A stretch of 64,000 nt of DNA from Rhodobacter sp. (lineage in GTDB: Bacteria; Pseudomonadota; Alphaproteobacteria; Rhodobacterales; Rhodobacteraceae), in the NCBI GenBank assembly GCA_016704435.1, contig JADJAB010000004.1:248001-312000 (forward strand), read 5' to 3'. Both the position numbers and the translations under genes were made by a program. The notes under the pieces were generated by a model, which had not been told where the DNA came from, ran no database searches, and saw only the letters and a list, made by a program, of their open reading frames with translations. Of this stretch, positions 9,734-18,441 are shown in pieces. Numbering within the stretch: the stretch's first letter is position 1; each line of letters starts with the position of its first letter.

Positions 9734-10053
9734 TTGAAACCCTTCCAGTCGGGGCGTTTGGCCCTGATCTTCGCGATGATGTCGGCGGGCGGTTCCGAGA
9801 CCTGCGCGGGATAGGTGCCGAACACCTCCAGCGTGGCGGTGTCGCGGGCCGCGAGGAACCACTTGCCGCAGCCATAGGCATGGCGCCAGCGTTCGAAATG
9901 CACGCCCTTGGGGTTTTTCCGCGCGAACATGTAGGCTTCGAATTCTTCGTCAGAGGAGTCCGGCCCAAATCGCTTCAGATGCGCCTCATAGCCGGGGGCG
10001 AGTTCGGTCTCATCGGCCATCACGCCGCAGCAGGGGCATTCCAGGATGAGCAT
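9730..10053 (-). CDS. soxD: Sarcosine oxidase delta subunit
   Basis: This 107-residue subunit carries the Cys-rich zinc-binding N-terminus expected of SoxD (ILECPCCGVMADETEL), plus HAYGCGKWFLAARDTAT, the usual signature of the small subunit. It stabilises the alpha-beta-gamma assembly. It overlaps soxA by four bases (ATGA). It is separated from soxB by about 90 bases holding two abutting palindromes, so expression of soxDAG relative to soxB could be tuned there. Confidence 0.93.
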   Translation of the reverse strand: MLILECPCCGVMADETELAPGYEAHLKRFGPDSSDEEFEAYMFARKNPKGVHFERWRHAYGCGKWFLAARDTATLEVFGTYPAQVSEPPADIIAKIRAKRPDWKGFK

Positions 10054-10080
10054 TCAGCGCTCCATTTCCGCGGGCGAGCC

Positions 10081-10126
10081 GCAAAAGTTTTCGAAAACTT
10101 TTGCAAATTCCTTCGAAGGAATTTGC
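10081..10126. repeat. Two abutting perfect palindromes between soxB and soxD
   Basis: The first is a 24-bp palindrome (arms GCAAAAGTTTTC and GAAAACTTTTGC, 10081-10104). The second is another 24-bp palindrome (arms GCAAATTCCTTC and GAAGGAATTTGC, 10103-10126) sharing a GC with the first. Both are AT-rich in a GC-rich genome. A close relative of the second lies at 23928-23947. In RNA each would fold into a 10-12 bp hairpin inside the operon. Confidence 0.85.
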
Positions 10127-10142
10127 GTCGGCGACAGGTTGG

Positions 10143-11390
10143 TCAATGCGCCACCCCCGCCGCCACCGACTCGTCGATGAACCGGCCTTCCTTGAAGCGC
10201 CACATGTTGAAGGCCTCGGCCAGCGGCCCCGGCTCGCCTTTGGCCATCAACTCGGCCATCGCCCAGCCTGACCCCGGAATCGACTTGAAGCCACCCGTCC
10301 CCCAGCCGCAGTTGATGAAACAATTGCCCAGCGGCGTCTTCGAGATCAAGGGCGAGCGGTCGCCGGTCATGTCGACGATGCCGCCCCATTGCCGCAGCAT
10401 CTTCAGCCGCGAGATCATCGGGAAGGTCTCGACCAAGGCGCGCAGGGTTTCCTCGATATGGTGGAACGAGCCACGCTGGGTGTAGTTGTTGAAGCCGTCG
10501 GTGCCGCCGCCGATCACCATCTCGCCCTTGTCGGACTGGCTCATGTAGCCGTGCACGGTGTTGGCCATCACCACCACATCCATGCAGGGCTTGATCGGCT
10601 CGGAAACCATCGCCTGCAAGGCCACCGCCTCGATCGGCAGGCGGAAGCCGGCCATCTCGGCCAGCTGGCCCGAATGGCCGGCGACCACCATCCCCAGCTT
10701 GCGACAGCCGATGAAGCCCTTGGTGGTGTCCACCCCCGTAACCACGCCGCCTTCGGACCGCACGCCCTTCACTTCGCATTTCTGGATGATGTCCATGCCC
10801 ATGGCCGAGCAGGCCCGCGCATAGCCCCAGGCCACCGCATCATGCCGCCCGGTGCCGCCGCGCGGCTGGTAGAGCGCGCCCAGCACCGGATAGCGCGGCC
10901 CGTCGATGTTGATGATCGGCACCAGTTCTTTCACCCGCTCGGGCGAGATCCATTCGGTCGACACACCCTGCAAGCCGTTGGCATGCACCGTGCGCAGATA
11001 GCCGCGCACCTCATGATGGGTCTGCGCCAGCATCAGAAGGCCGCGCGGGGAAAACATCACGTTGTAGTTCAGGTCCTGGCTCAGCGTTTCATACAGCTGG
11101 AGCGCCTTGTCATAGATCGCGGCCGACGGATCCTGCAGGTAGTTCGAGCGGATGATGGTGGTATTGCGGCCAGTGTTGCCGCCGCCCAGCCAGCCCTTCT
11201 CGATGATCGCGACATTGCGGATGCCGTGATTCTTGCCAAGGTAATAGGCCGTCGCAAGGCCATGCCCGCCCGCGCCCACGATGACCACGTCATACTGCGG
11301 CTTCGGTTCCGGCGAAGCCCAGGCGCGTTCCCAGCCGGTGTGATGGCGCAAGGCCTCGCGGGCGATGGCAAAGACCGAATAGCGCTTCAT
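10143..11390 (-). CDS. soxB: Sarcosine oxidase beta subunit
   Basis: The 415-residue FAD-dependent subunit belongs to the DAO family and carries the sarcosine-oxidising site; length and start (MKRYSVFAIAREALRHHTGW) match SoxB. The ADP-binding motif is VVIVGAGGHGLATAYYLGK near residue 35. NTGRNTTIIRSNYL and GIVDMTGDRSPLI are also conserved. It is the first gene of soxBDAG. The 232-base gap to the divergent ccmI gene should carry both promoters, but I cannot assign boxes confidently. Confidence 0.95.
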   Translation of the reverse strand: MKRYSVFAIAREALRHHTGWERAWASPEPKPQYDVVIVGAGGHGLATAYYLGKNHGIRNVAIIEKGWLGGGNTGRNTTIIRSNYLQDPSAAIYDKALQLYETLSQDLNYNVMFSPRGLLMLAQTHHEVRGYLRTVHANGLQGVSTEWISPERVKELVPIINIDGPRYPVLGALYQPRGGTGRHDAVAWGYARACSAMGMDIIQKCEVKGVRSEGGVVTGVDTTKGFIGCRKLGMVVAGHSGQLAEMAGFRLPIEAVALQAMVSEPIKPCMDVVVMANTVHGYMSQSDKGEMVIGGGTDGFNNYTQRGSFHHIEETLRALVETFPMISRLKMLRQWGGIVDMTGDRSPLISKTPLGNCFINCGWGTGGFKSIPGSGWAMAELMAKGEPGPLAEAFNMWRFKEGRFIDESVAAGVAH

Positions 11391-11622
11391 GGCAATCCCC
11401 CGGATCAGGCTCCGTCACCCTATTGGAACGGGGCCGAGGTATAGCCCCTCCCGCCAGCGGCACAATCGGGAAAATTGCGACATGCTGTCCGGCTTCGGCA
11501 CCCTACAGGCAGCCAAAGCGCCATCTGCGGCGGATGGCCCCTTTTGCAGCATCGCCCGAGGGGTTACATCGGGCCGCAGAACGACGACGCGACGATGGCG
11601 GAAACAACGGCAAGGCGGACGG

Positions 11623-12820
11623 ATGGAGACCTTCTGGTTCTGGGCAGTGGCGGGCGCGATGACGGTGATCGTCGCGGCCTTCCTTATCCGCAGCCTGGCG
11701 CAGGCGCGCGAAGAGCTGACACCCGCGGCGGTGCAGGACATGCAGGTCTACCGCGACCAACTGGCCGAGGCGGATCGCGACCTGGCCCGCGGCACCATCA
11801 CTGCGGCCGAGGCCGAGCGGCTGAAGACCGAAGTCGCCCGTCGCCTGCTCGAGGCCGACCGCGCCTTGCGGGCCGAGACCGCGCCGGGCACCGCGCTACG
11901 CGCCGGCTGGCTGCCGATTGCGGCCGTGCTTGCCGCGGGCCTTGCGGCGCTGGGGCTTTACGCCCGGATCGGGGTTCCCTGGTATGCCGACCTGCCGATC
12001 GCCGACCGCATCGCCGCAGCCGATGCCGCCATGGCCGCGCGCCCCGCGCAGGCCGATTTCCTGGCCCGCGAAGGGCTGACGCCTGCGCCGCAGGACATCG
12101 CGGCCGCGCAGGACGCCGCCGCCGCGATCAGCGATCCCGCAGCGCTGGAACAGCGGATCGCCGACAGTTTCGTCGCGCAGGATTACGTCACCGCGCTGGC
12201 CATGCACGAGCGCCGGATCGCCCTTCTGGGCGATGCTGCAACCGCGCGCGACCAAGCCCTTCTGGCGCTGATCCTGGTCAGCCAGGCCAGGGGCTATGTC
12301 TCACCCGAGGCCGAGGCCGGGCTGCGCGCCGCCCTGATGCAGGACCCCGAGAACGAACTGGCGATCTACCTCTTGGGCGAGATGCTGATCCAGGGCGAGC
12401 GGTTCGATCTGGCTTTCCGCTTCTGGCGCCCGCTGCTGGAGCGCGGCTCACCCGATGCGCCATGGAATGCGGAAATCCGCCAGAACATCGAGGATCTGGC
12501 CTATCTGGCCGGGGAAAGCTACCAGCTGCCGCAGGCCGCCCCGGGCCCCAGGCGGCGCCGACATGGCCGCCGCCGCCGAGATGACGCCCGAAGAGCAGCA
12601 GGCGATGATCGCAGGAATGGTTGCGCAGTTGCAGGAGCGGTTGGCCAGCGAAGGCGGCAGCGCGGAAGAATGGGCGCGGCTGATCACCGCGCTCGGCGTC
12701 CTTGGCCGCAAGGACGAAGCGCAGGCGATCTACGGCGAGGCCCAGGGCCGCTTCGCGGGACGCGAGGACGACCTTGCCGCCCTTGCCGCCGCGGCCACAA
12801 CCGCGGGCCTGGCCCCGTGA
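11623..12820 (+). CDS. ccmI: Cytochrome c biogenesis protein CcmI (frame broken near 12546)
   Basis: The protein is about 398 residues after correction. CcmI is the apocytochrome c chaperone of the system I heme-ligation complex. It starts METFWFWAVAGAMTVIVAA (TM1), has a cytoplasmic leucine-rich loop (REELTPAAVQDMQVYRDQLAE), a second TM (WLPIAAVLAAGLAALGLYA) and a periplasmic TPR part (NELAIYLLGEMLIQGERFD onward). The frame breaks at the CCCC of 12546-12549; removing one C continues as PGPGGADMAAAAEMTPEEQQ to the TGA at 12820. The stop overlaps the ruvX GTG as GTGA. Without the correction the frame would run on into ruvX as a false fusion. Confidence 0.85.
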
Positions 12821-13293
12821 TCTGTGACGATCTGGCCGCCTTTGCGGCCCTGCTGCCGGCCAGCGGCGCCGTTGCCGGCCTTGACCTCGGCGACAAGACC
12901 GTCGGTGTGGCGATATCCGACCTGCGCCGCAGCGTCGCCACCCCGTCCGAGGTGATCCGCCGGGTCAAATTCACCCTCGACGCCGCCCGGTTGATGGCGA
13001 TCGTGGCCGAACGCCAGGTCTGCGGCCTGATCCTGGGCCTGCCGCTGAACATGGATGGCAGCACCGGCCCGCGGGTGCAATCGACCCAGGCCTTCGCCCG
13101 CAACCTGGCCCGGCTGACCGACCTGCCGATCGCCTTCTGGGACGAACGGCTCTCGACGGTTGCGGCAGAAAGGGCACTGCTCGAGGCGGATGCGTCTCGA
13201 AAGCGTCGCAAAGAGGTGATCGATGCGGTGGCGGCAGGCTATATCCTGCAAGGCGCGCTGGACCGCATGGCATGGCAGGGGAAGTCATCTTGA
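12817..13293 (+). CDS. ruvX: Holliday junction resolvase-like nuclease RuvX (YqgF)
   Basis: The 158-residue RNase H-fold protein has the YqgF motifs GLDLGDKTVGVAISD (first catalytic Asp), LILGLPLNMDGSTGPR and FWDERLST, and the end of the fold at VIDAVAAGYILQ. YqgF proteins act in 16S rRNA 5' maturation and possibly on branched DNA. The GTG start at 12817 overlaps the ccmI stop (GTGA), so the two are translationally coupled. Confidence 0.9.
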   Translation: MICDDLAAFAALLPASGAVAGLDLGDKTVGVAISDLRRSVATPSEVIRRVKFTLDAARLMAIVAERQVCGLILGLPLNMDGSTGPRVQSTQAFARNLARLTDLPIAFWDERLSTVAAERALLEADASRKRRKEVIDAVAAGYILQGALDRMAWQGKSS

Positions 13294-13529
13294 AAGACGA
13301 CGTCTGGAAACGCGACGAGATCCAGTCGCCTTGCGTCAAGCTCTGCGTCGTCCACCCGGAAGAGCGCATTTGCATCGGCTGCTACCGCTCGATCGACGAG
13401 ATCTCGACCTGGTCGCGGATGACGCATGAGGCCCGCGCCGAGATCATGACCGAGTTGCCCGCCCGCGCGCCGCGCCTGGCCAGGCGCCGCGGCGGTCGCA
13501 TGGCCCGGATCGACCGTGCCGCAGAATAG
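13290..13529 (+). CDS. DUF1289 family protein
   Basis: A short Cys-rich protein: SPCVKLCVVHPEERICIGCYRSIDEISTW is the DUF1289 signature, with four cysteines that look like a metal site. Its function is unknown. I prefer the TTG at 13290, which overlaps the ruvX stop, has AGGGGA upstream, and gives the family-typical short N-terminus before DDVWKRDEI. The ATG at 13272, without a good ribosome site, would add six residues. Confidence 0.8.
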   Translation: MKDDVWKRDEIQSPCVKLCVVHPEERICIGCYRSIDEISTWSRMTHEARAEIMTELPARAPRLARRRGGRMARIDRAAE

Positions 13530-13557
13530 GCCGGCTGGCACATCCCGACGCTCCGTC

Positions 13558-13590
13558 TTCATCTTGGCCCAAATACTCCCGCCGGAGGCC
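13558..13590. repeat. Rhodobacterales-type intergenic repeat, copy 1
   Basis: TTCATCTTGGCCCAAATACT followed by CCCGCCGGAGGC, between the convergent ends of the DUF1289 gene and the oxygenase gene. Nearly identical copies lie at 30816-30837 (inverted) and 30858-30890. Confidence 0.75.
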
Positions 13591-13623
13591 TCCGCAATCG
13601 CCTCTCGCGCACCGGGCGGGTGT

Positions 13624-14373
13624 TCACTCCGCGTCCAGCCAGTCGACCACCGAGCCCATCTGCGGGCGAAAATAGGCGATGATCCGGCCCTCGGGCGGGG
13701 CTTCGGCGCCTTCGGCCCAAGGCGCCACCCCATGCACCGCCAGCCGGTGCAAGAGCGTTGCCTCGCCAGGCTGCGCGGGCAATTCCACACGGCGGCAGTG
13801 GCGAAAGACCTCGGCGCGGGCCGCCTTGTAAGCCGCCGTGATGTCCAGATCACCCCAAAGTGCCGGGTCATGGCCGCGAAAGGCCGCGCGCAAAGCGGCG
13901 CGCATCACCTCGTGGCTGCCCTCCCAGACTACCAGCGGCGAGGCCCCTGCCCCGCAGGCGTTCAGTGGCAGGCCAAGGATCCAGCCATGCGGTTCCTTCA
14001 CCATGCGGCGCCGGTCGGGCCCGACCGGCAACAGCCCGTCCAGATGGGCCGCATCGCGGCGCTGGCGAAAACGATAGGCGGCTTCATCCTCCTCTGCCGA
14101 CGGAAGCGGATAGCCGGGCGCCACCACCGACAGCTGCGCCCGGTGCAGCGACACCGGCGCAAGCGGCAGTGCCGCCCAGGGAAAGGCCGTTTGGCCGATC
14201 CCGCCGTCCGGACCATTCGGCAGCGCGTCGACGCCGACGAACCAGGTGCCGCCGCAGCGCCGGGCCGCGTCACTTGCCGCCAGCACCCCCTGGGCCACCG
14301 GCAAGGCCTCCGCGACCCAGTCAAGCAGGCGCGGATCCGGGCCGATCCGTCGCCAGCCCGCAGCGCCAGTCAC
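13624..14373 (-). CDS. Putative phytanoyl-CoA dioxygenase-like 2-oxoglutarate/Fe(II) oxygenase
   Basis: The protein is 249 residues. A plausible iron triad is present: HLDG (HxD) about midway, the distal His in TLLHRLAVHGVAP, and an Arg in GRIIAYFRPQMG that could bind 2-oxoglutarate. This order and spacing suit PhyH-type oxygenases acting on small molecules; the substrate is unknown. The GTG at 14373 overlaps the stop of the upstream TSUP permease gene (GTGA), so the two are made together. A second GTG lies one codon upstream. The assignment to PhyH rests on motifs only. Confidence 0.7.
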   Translation of the reverse strand: MTGAAGWRRIGPDPRLLDWVAEALPVAQGVLAASDAARRCGGTWFVGVDALPNGPDGGIGQTAFPWAALPLAPVSLHRAQLSVVAPGYPLPSAEEDEAAYRFRQRRDAAHLDGLLPVGPDRRRMVKEPHGWILGLPLNACGAGASPLVVWEGSHEVMRAALRAAFRGHDPALWGDLDITAAYKAARAEVFRHCRRVELPAQPGEATLLHRLAVHGVAPWAEGAEAPPEGRIIAYFRPQMGSVVDWLDAE

Positions 14374-15185
14374 CACAGCACCTTGCGCAGCATGTTCAAG
14401 GCCACCAGCGTCAGGAACACCGCAAAGGCGCGTTTCAACGGCCTGGGGTTCATCGCATGCGCCAGCCGCACGCCGTAGGGCGTGGTCAGGACCGAGGTGC
14501 CGATCACCACCAGAAAGGCCGGCAGGTTCACCGCCCCCACCGTCCAAGGCGGCGCTCCCTCTGCCCTGACCAGCAGAAACCCCAGCACCGAAGGCACCGC
14601 GATCAGCACGCCAAAGCCCGAGGCCGTCGCCACCGCACGGTGGATCGGCATCGCAAACAGTGTCATCAGCGGCACCCCGAAGGTGCCGCCACCGATCCCC
14701 ATCAGCGCCGAGAAGAACCCGACACTCGATGCCAGCACGCCCCGCACCGGCCCCACGGGCATCGCCGCACCCAGCCTTGCGCTGTCACGGCCAAAGGCCA
14801 TCCACAGCCCCGCCAGCCCGGCCAGCACCCCGAACACCGCCTGCAAGGCCGCCGAAGGCACCCGCGCCGCCACGACCACCCCCAACGCAGCCGAGGCCAC
14901 CAACCAGGGCCCCCACCCCTTCAGCACCGACCAGTCGACCGCGCCCTTGCGGTGATGTGCCGAGACCGAGCGGGTCGAGGTCACCACGATGGTCGCCAGC
15001 GAGGTCGCGACGCAGACCTGCATCACCTGGCCCGTGCCATAGCCAAGCGCAGTGAATGCATGGAAGAACGCCGGCACCAGAACGATGCCGCCGCCGACCC
15101 CCAGCAGACCGCCGACGACCCCGGCAAAGCCGCCGATCACGATCAGCGCGGCAACATGCGGCAGCAGGATGGACAGCTCAGGCAT
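14370..15185 (-). CDS. TSUP (TauE/SafE) family permease
   Basis: This 271-residue integral membrane protein has about eight helices in two homologous halves. Each half opens with a glycine-rich signature: GFAGVVGGLLGVGGGIVLVP and VGFFSALMGIGGGTFGVPLM. TSUP proteins export or import sulfite, sulfonates or organic acids. Coupling to a putative 2-oxoglutarate oxygenase hints that transport and oxidative breakdown of one compound, perhaps a sulfonate, may be linked; that is inference. Confidence 0.88.
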   Translation of the reverse strand: MPELSILLPHVAALIVIGGFAGVVGGLLGVGGGIVLVPAFFHAFTALGYGTGQVMQVCVATSLATIVVTSTRSVSAHHRKGAVDWSVLKGWGPWLVASAALGVVVAARVPSAALQAVFGVLAGLAGLWMAFGRDSARLGAAMPVGPVRGVLASSVGFFSALMGIGGGTFGVPLMTLFAMPIHRAVATASGFGVLIAVPSVLGFLLVRAEGAPPWTVGAVNLPAFLVVIGTSVLTTPYGVRLAHAMNPRPLKRAFAVFLTLVALNMLRKVLW

Positions 15186-15248
15186 CGTCGCCCCCTGTGC
15201 AGCCCGCCTTGCGCCGCCGCCCCCGTCCGGCCGGGGCCGGCGCCGCGG

Positions 15249-16190
15249 TCACGCCGCCCCCGCAACGGGCGCGGCCCGCACCAGCCGATCCAGCGCGCGG
15301 TCCAGAACCTCCAGCCCGGCGCCGTCGCGGGCGCCGCCGGTCGACAGCTCCTGCCGCCAGCCGCGGGCACCGGGGCAACCGTGAAAGAGGCCCAGCATGT
15401 GCCGGGTGATCTGGTGCAGCCGACCGCCCGAGGCCAGATGCGCCGCGATATAGGGCACCATCGCCTGCACCACGACTTCACGGGCGGCGCGGCCGATCAT
15501 CACCCCGTCAAGCCCTTGACCCAGCAACTCTTTCGCCTGCTCCAGCGTCGCTACCCCGCCATTCAGGCAGATCGTCAACTCGGGAAACCGCGCCTTCATC
15601 CGCAGCACCAGCGCATGGTCCAGGGGCGGAATCTCGCGGTTTTCCTTTGGCGAAAGGCCCTTCAGCCAGGCCTTGCGGGCGTGGATGATGAAATGCCGGA
15701 CCCCCGCCGCCGCAACCGTCTCGACAAAGCCGGGCAGCACCGTTTCCGGGTCCTGATCGTCCACCCCGATCCGGCATTTCACGGTCACCGGCACCGGGCT
15801 TTCGGCCTGCATCGCCGCCACGCAATCGGCCACCAGCGCCGGGCGTTCCATCAGCACCGCGCCGAAGCACCCCGATTGCACCCGGTCAGAAGGGCAGCCG
15901 CAGTTGAGGTTGATCTCGTCATAGCCCCAATCCCGCGCCGCGCGCACCGCCGCAGCCAGCTCGACCGGGTCCGAGCCGCCCAGTTGCAGCGCGACAGGAT
16001 GCTCGTCGGTGCTGAAATCCAGCAGTCGCGCCCGCGGGCCGTGGATCACCGCGGGGGCCGTCACCATCTCGGTGTAAAGCATCGCCCGCCGGGTCATCTG
16101 GCGGTGGAAGAACCGGCAGTGCCGGTCGGTCCAATCCATCATCGGCGCAATGGACAGACGCGCTGCCATGGTGGCTGCGGTGTTGGGCAT
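15249..16190 (-). CDS. dusA: tRNA-dihydrouridine synthase A
   Basis: The 313-residue flavoenzyme reduces specific D-loop uridines of tRNA. FMN-barrel and catalytic motifs are present: SIAPMMDWTDRHCRFFHRQ at the N-terminus, LNCGCPSDRVQSGCFGAVLM with the proton-donor Cys, VKCRIGVDD, and the DusA-specific HARKAWLKGLSPKENREIPP. Length and motif order place it in DusA rather than DusB or DusC. The gene stands alone; accessory DNA begins about 130 bases upstream of its start. Confidence 0.93.
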   Translation of the reverse strand: MPNTAATMAARLSIAPMMDWTDRHCRFFHRQMTRRAMLYTEMVTAPAVIHGPRARLLDFSTDEHPVALQLGGSDPVELAAAVRAARDWGYDEINLNCGCPSDRVQSGCFGAVLMERPALVADCVAAMQAESPVPVTVKCRIGVDDQDPETVLPGFVETVAAAGVRHFIIHARKAWLKGLSPKENREIPPLDHALVLRMKARFPELTICLNGGVATLEQAKELLGQGLDGVMIGRAAREVVVQAMVPYIAAHLASGGRLHQITRHMLGLFHGCPGARGWRQELSTGGARDGAGLEVLDRALDRLVRAAPVAGAA

Positions 16191-16321
16191 TCAGGACTCT
16201 CCTCGCGGCCGCGACCCGCTGGTCGTGCCGATGGCGCGTATCCTAGCCACAAGAAAGGGCGCGGACCACCCGGCTGCGCGCAAGGACAGGTGAATGGCGG
16301 TGATCCGGCGGACGGCAATCC

Positions 16322-16827
16322 AATGCTGGAGGCCGCGACATGGCCTATGCTTCGAGCCCGGGCATCGCTGCGACTGGAGCTGGCGGGTCTGGAGCGTCGT
16401 GTTCGCCAACTTGCGCAGGAGGATCCTGTGTGCCGTCGGCTGATGTCCATGCCAGGGGGGGCGCGGTTGTCGCGCTGACCCACCGATCCGCCGTCGATGA
16501 TCCGTCGCGGTTCACCTCATCAGGGAAGGTCGGGCCATGGGTCGGCATGACACCATCGCGCAACCAGTCCGGCGACCGCGACGTCTCGGGCGGGATCACC
16601 AAAGCCGTGACGTAACCCTGCGCCGCACGCTGTGTCAGGCAGCGACTGCAATGATGAACCGTGGGCGTTCGACATGGCTGAGAACATGGGCAGCACAGGT
16701 TGCCCGCCGCCGTGGCGTGAAGCACGCCATGGTTGCCTTGGCACGGCGTATCAGCGTGATCCTTCACCGGATGCGGGTTGATGATACCGACTTCCGATCA
16801 GAAACCGCAGTGGCTCTTGCGACCTGA
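16322..16827 (+). pseudogene. IS110-family transposase relic
   Basis: Three reading frames in succession give the C-terminal half of an IS110/IS1111 transposase. They read LERRVRQLAQEDPVCRRLMS, then AVVALTHRSAVDDPSRFTSS with VGMTPSRNQSGDRDVSGGIT, then GVKHAMVALARRISVILHRM to a stop at 16827. The N-terminal DEDD catalytic domain is missing and at least two frameshifts separate the pieces, so it is dead. Confidence 0.75.
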
Positions 16828-17264
16828 AAAATTGCGTTCCCAACCTGTGCCTGCCAACAGGCCTTCGAGGTCCCCCAGGGACGTGGTTCCGACTATGCCG
16901 TGGTCAGGACTTTTGCCGATCAGATTCGAGCACGCCAACGAGATGGGCACATCGCAATTGCATGGAACCAGCATCATGTTGGCGGCCATCGCGCTGACCA
17001 CGGACCGAAGCATGCACCCGGGTCGATCTCAGGCGAAGGCTGCCGAACAGCAGAGCGGATCAATTGTTCAAAGGACAAGACCGCAGACTGGCGGCGCTTG
17101 CCGCATGCGAAAAACCGCTTGACTGGGGCGACCCCGTTACCGAAGTCCTGAGCCTACATCGACACCGACCGAAACGACCGACAACGCTTTCCTGAACGCC
17201 CGGCCGTTTCATGGCTGGGAGAAAGACCGCGCCGAGGCCATCCCCGGCGCGGTCGCCATGACGG
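16828..17264. other. No recognisable gene
   Basis: About 440 bases after the IS110 relic. Short open frames exist on both strands but show no family motif, ribosome site or conserved ending. Probably decayed accessory DNA. Confidence 0.5.
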
Positions 17265-17648
17265 TCAGGGGACACGCATTTCGCTGAAACCATCGCGCGT
17301 CCGCAATGTGGCGGTCGCCGGCGCGTCGGTCCAGTTGCGCCAGAACCAGCCGTGGTTGCCGGTGAATGCCGCGGCCGGCGGTCTGGTCGCCACGGCGCGG
17401 CCCTGTTCGTAGCCGAAGCTGTTGCCGCGCCCGGTTCGGCCTGAAGCGGCGGCAACGGTGCCCGGCCAGCACCGAAACGCCGTTTCTGCATCTGGACCCT
17501 CCGGGTCTCGGGCGTTGACATGGGCGATCTGCAACCCCACAGGACCAAGCTGGCCGTCAACATCGCGACGTTGGCAGCACGGGCCAGCGCCGCACCGGCC
17601 CGGAACAGGGCGGCGGCGGCGACAAAGGCACAGCTCAGCCATCGCCAT
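17265..17648 (-). pseudogene. Possible relic of a metal-locus transmembrane anchor protein
   Basis: The last 35 codons read GNHGWFWRNWTDAPATATLR and end EMRVP. This resembles the C-terminus of the small bitopic 'transmembrane anchor' proteins found in alphaproteobacterial metal-resistance clusters (family form GKHGWFWRN then VTVTLRT). The N-terminal part does not give the usual membrane helix in this frame, although another frame has hydrophobic stretches. I read it as a decayed copy; recognition is from memory of the family tail only. Confidence 0.35.
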
Positions 17649-17751
17649 TGCGTTGCCGGGCGCATGGCCGCTGCGGAAGGCAATCCGATGCAGACAATCC
17701 TTTCGTCCGAACGGTCAAAGTCGCGGGCGGGCCCGCAGGCCCTGGCAATGT

Positions 17752-18099
17752 TCAGACGATGCGCGGAGGTCGCTTCGGCCCTTCGCCGGTGGCGCCCGCC
17801 AGCATGGACGACATCATGGGCGCGATGCTCTCGCCCCCCGTCCCTGCCGCTTTGCCCCGGCCGCACGGCAGGCCATGAAGCGGGACCGCGTGGTCGGTCG
17901 CGTCATGGCCCGGAAACCGATCGCTCTGCGCATCCTCACGGGAATGCCCATGCCAGACAACGTCTTCGGCGGCCATACCGGCCGCCTGCGCATGAGTCAG
18001 GGAGAGGATCACCGGCGCCAGGAAAAGGCCGCAGACCGACAGCCACTGGCAGACTGCCGGCAGCGAGCCGTTCGCATTTCCCGTGTCGATTGTCCACAT
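17752..18099 (-). CDS. Small His-containing secreted protein, divergent from the metal repressor
   Basis: The 115-residue open frame begins MWTIDTGNANGSLPAVCQWL and has one long hydrophobic stretch ending in THAQAAG, compatible with a signal peptide. The mature part holds several histidines (VVWHGHSREDAQ, FPGHDATDHAVPLHG) and a single Cys. Its start lies about 80 bases from the CsoR/RcnR-type gene on the opposite strand, so it may belong to the same metal response. I recognise no family; it could be a decayed gene. Confidence 0.45.
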   Translation of the reverse strand: MWTIDTGNANGSLPAVCQWLSVCGLFLAPVILSLTHAQAAGMAAEDVVWHGHSREDAQSDRFPGHDATDHAVPLHGLPCGRGKAAGTGGESIAPMMSSMLAGATGEGPKRPPRIV

Positions 18100-18148
18100 T
18101 CCCGGCCCTGCCCGCCGCCCGTTGTGCCGCGCTTGCGCGATCTTGCTT

Positions 18149-18167
18149 TATCCCCCCTGGGGGGATA
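18149..18167. promoter_or_regulatory. CsoR/RcnR-type operator palindrome
   Basis: TATCCCCCCTGGGGGGATA is a perfect 9-bp inverted repeat around one base, extended by TTGCT/AGCAA flanks. It ends about 10 bases before the repressor start codon. C/G tracts flanked by AT are the known target type for CsoR/RcnR repressors, so this is a strong autoregulatory site candidate, and it also faces the divergent gene. Confidence 0.75.
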
Positions 18168-18177
18168 GCAAGCATGC

Positions 18178-18435
18178 ATGTCAGAATCGCATCTGCACGC
18201 AACCCACCCCGATCTCGTCAAGCGGCTGAAACGCGCCGAGGGTCATCTGCGCCATGTCATCGAGATGATCGAGGCCGGCACGCCATGCGCCGACGTCGCC
18301 GTTCAGTTGCAGGCGGTCGAGAAGGCGCTGACATCGGCAAAGCGGACCCTGATCCACGACCACATCGACCATTGCCTGGGACATGGCAGAGATCACGATC
18401 TTGCCGAACTGCGGGCACTGGCGAAACTCCTCTGA
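18178..18435 (+). CDS. CsoR/RcnR-family metal-sensing repressor
   Basis: The 85-residue all-helical repressor has the family core HPDLVKRLKRAEGHLRHVIEMIEAG, then PCADVAVQLQAVEKAL with the conserved Cys, and LIHDHIDHCLGH. The Cys in helix 2, the N-terminal His residues (ESHLHATH) and the IHDHIDHC segment are candidate metal ligands. His-rich ligation points to Ni/Co/Zn rather than Cu(I), which usually needs a second Cys in an x-Cys-His-Cys set; this is inference. The ATG at 18178 immediately follows the G-tract palindrome. The exporter gene begins 6 bases after its stop, so they form one operon. Confidence 0.88.
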   Translation: MSESHLHATHPDLVKRLKRAEGHLRHVIEMIEAGTPCADVAVQLQAVEKALTSAKRTLIHDHIDHCLGHGRDHDLAELRALAKLL

Positions 18436-18441
18436 GGCACC

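Noticed and set aside
11389..13293. A CcmI-RuvX fusion protein
   Set aside because: The fusion arises only from a one-base excess in the CCCC at 12546-12549; the separate GTGA-coupled genes are both normal.
17422..18168. Plus-strand open frames through the divergent region before the metal repressor
   Set aside because: Arg/Pro-rich shadow composition, and they would run through the operator palindrome.
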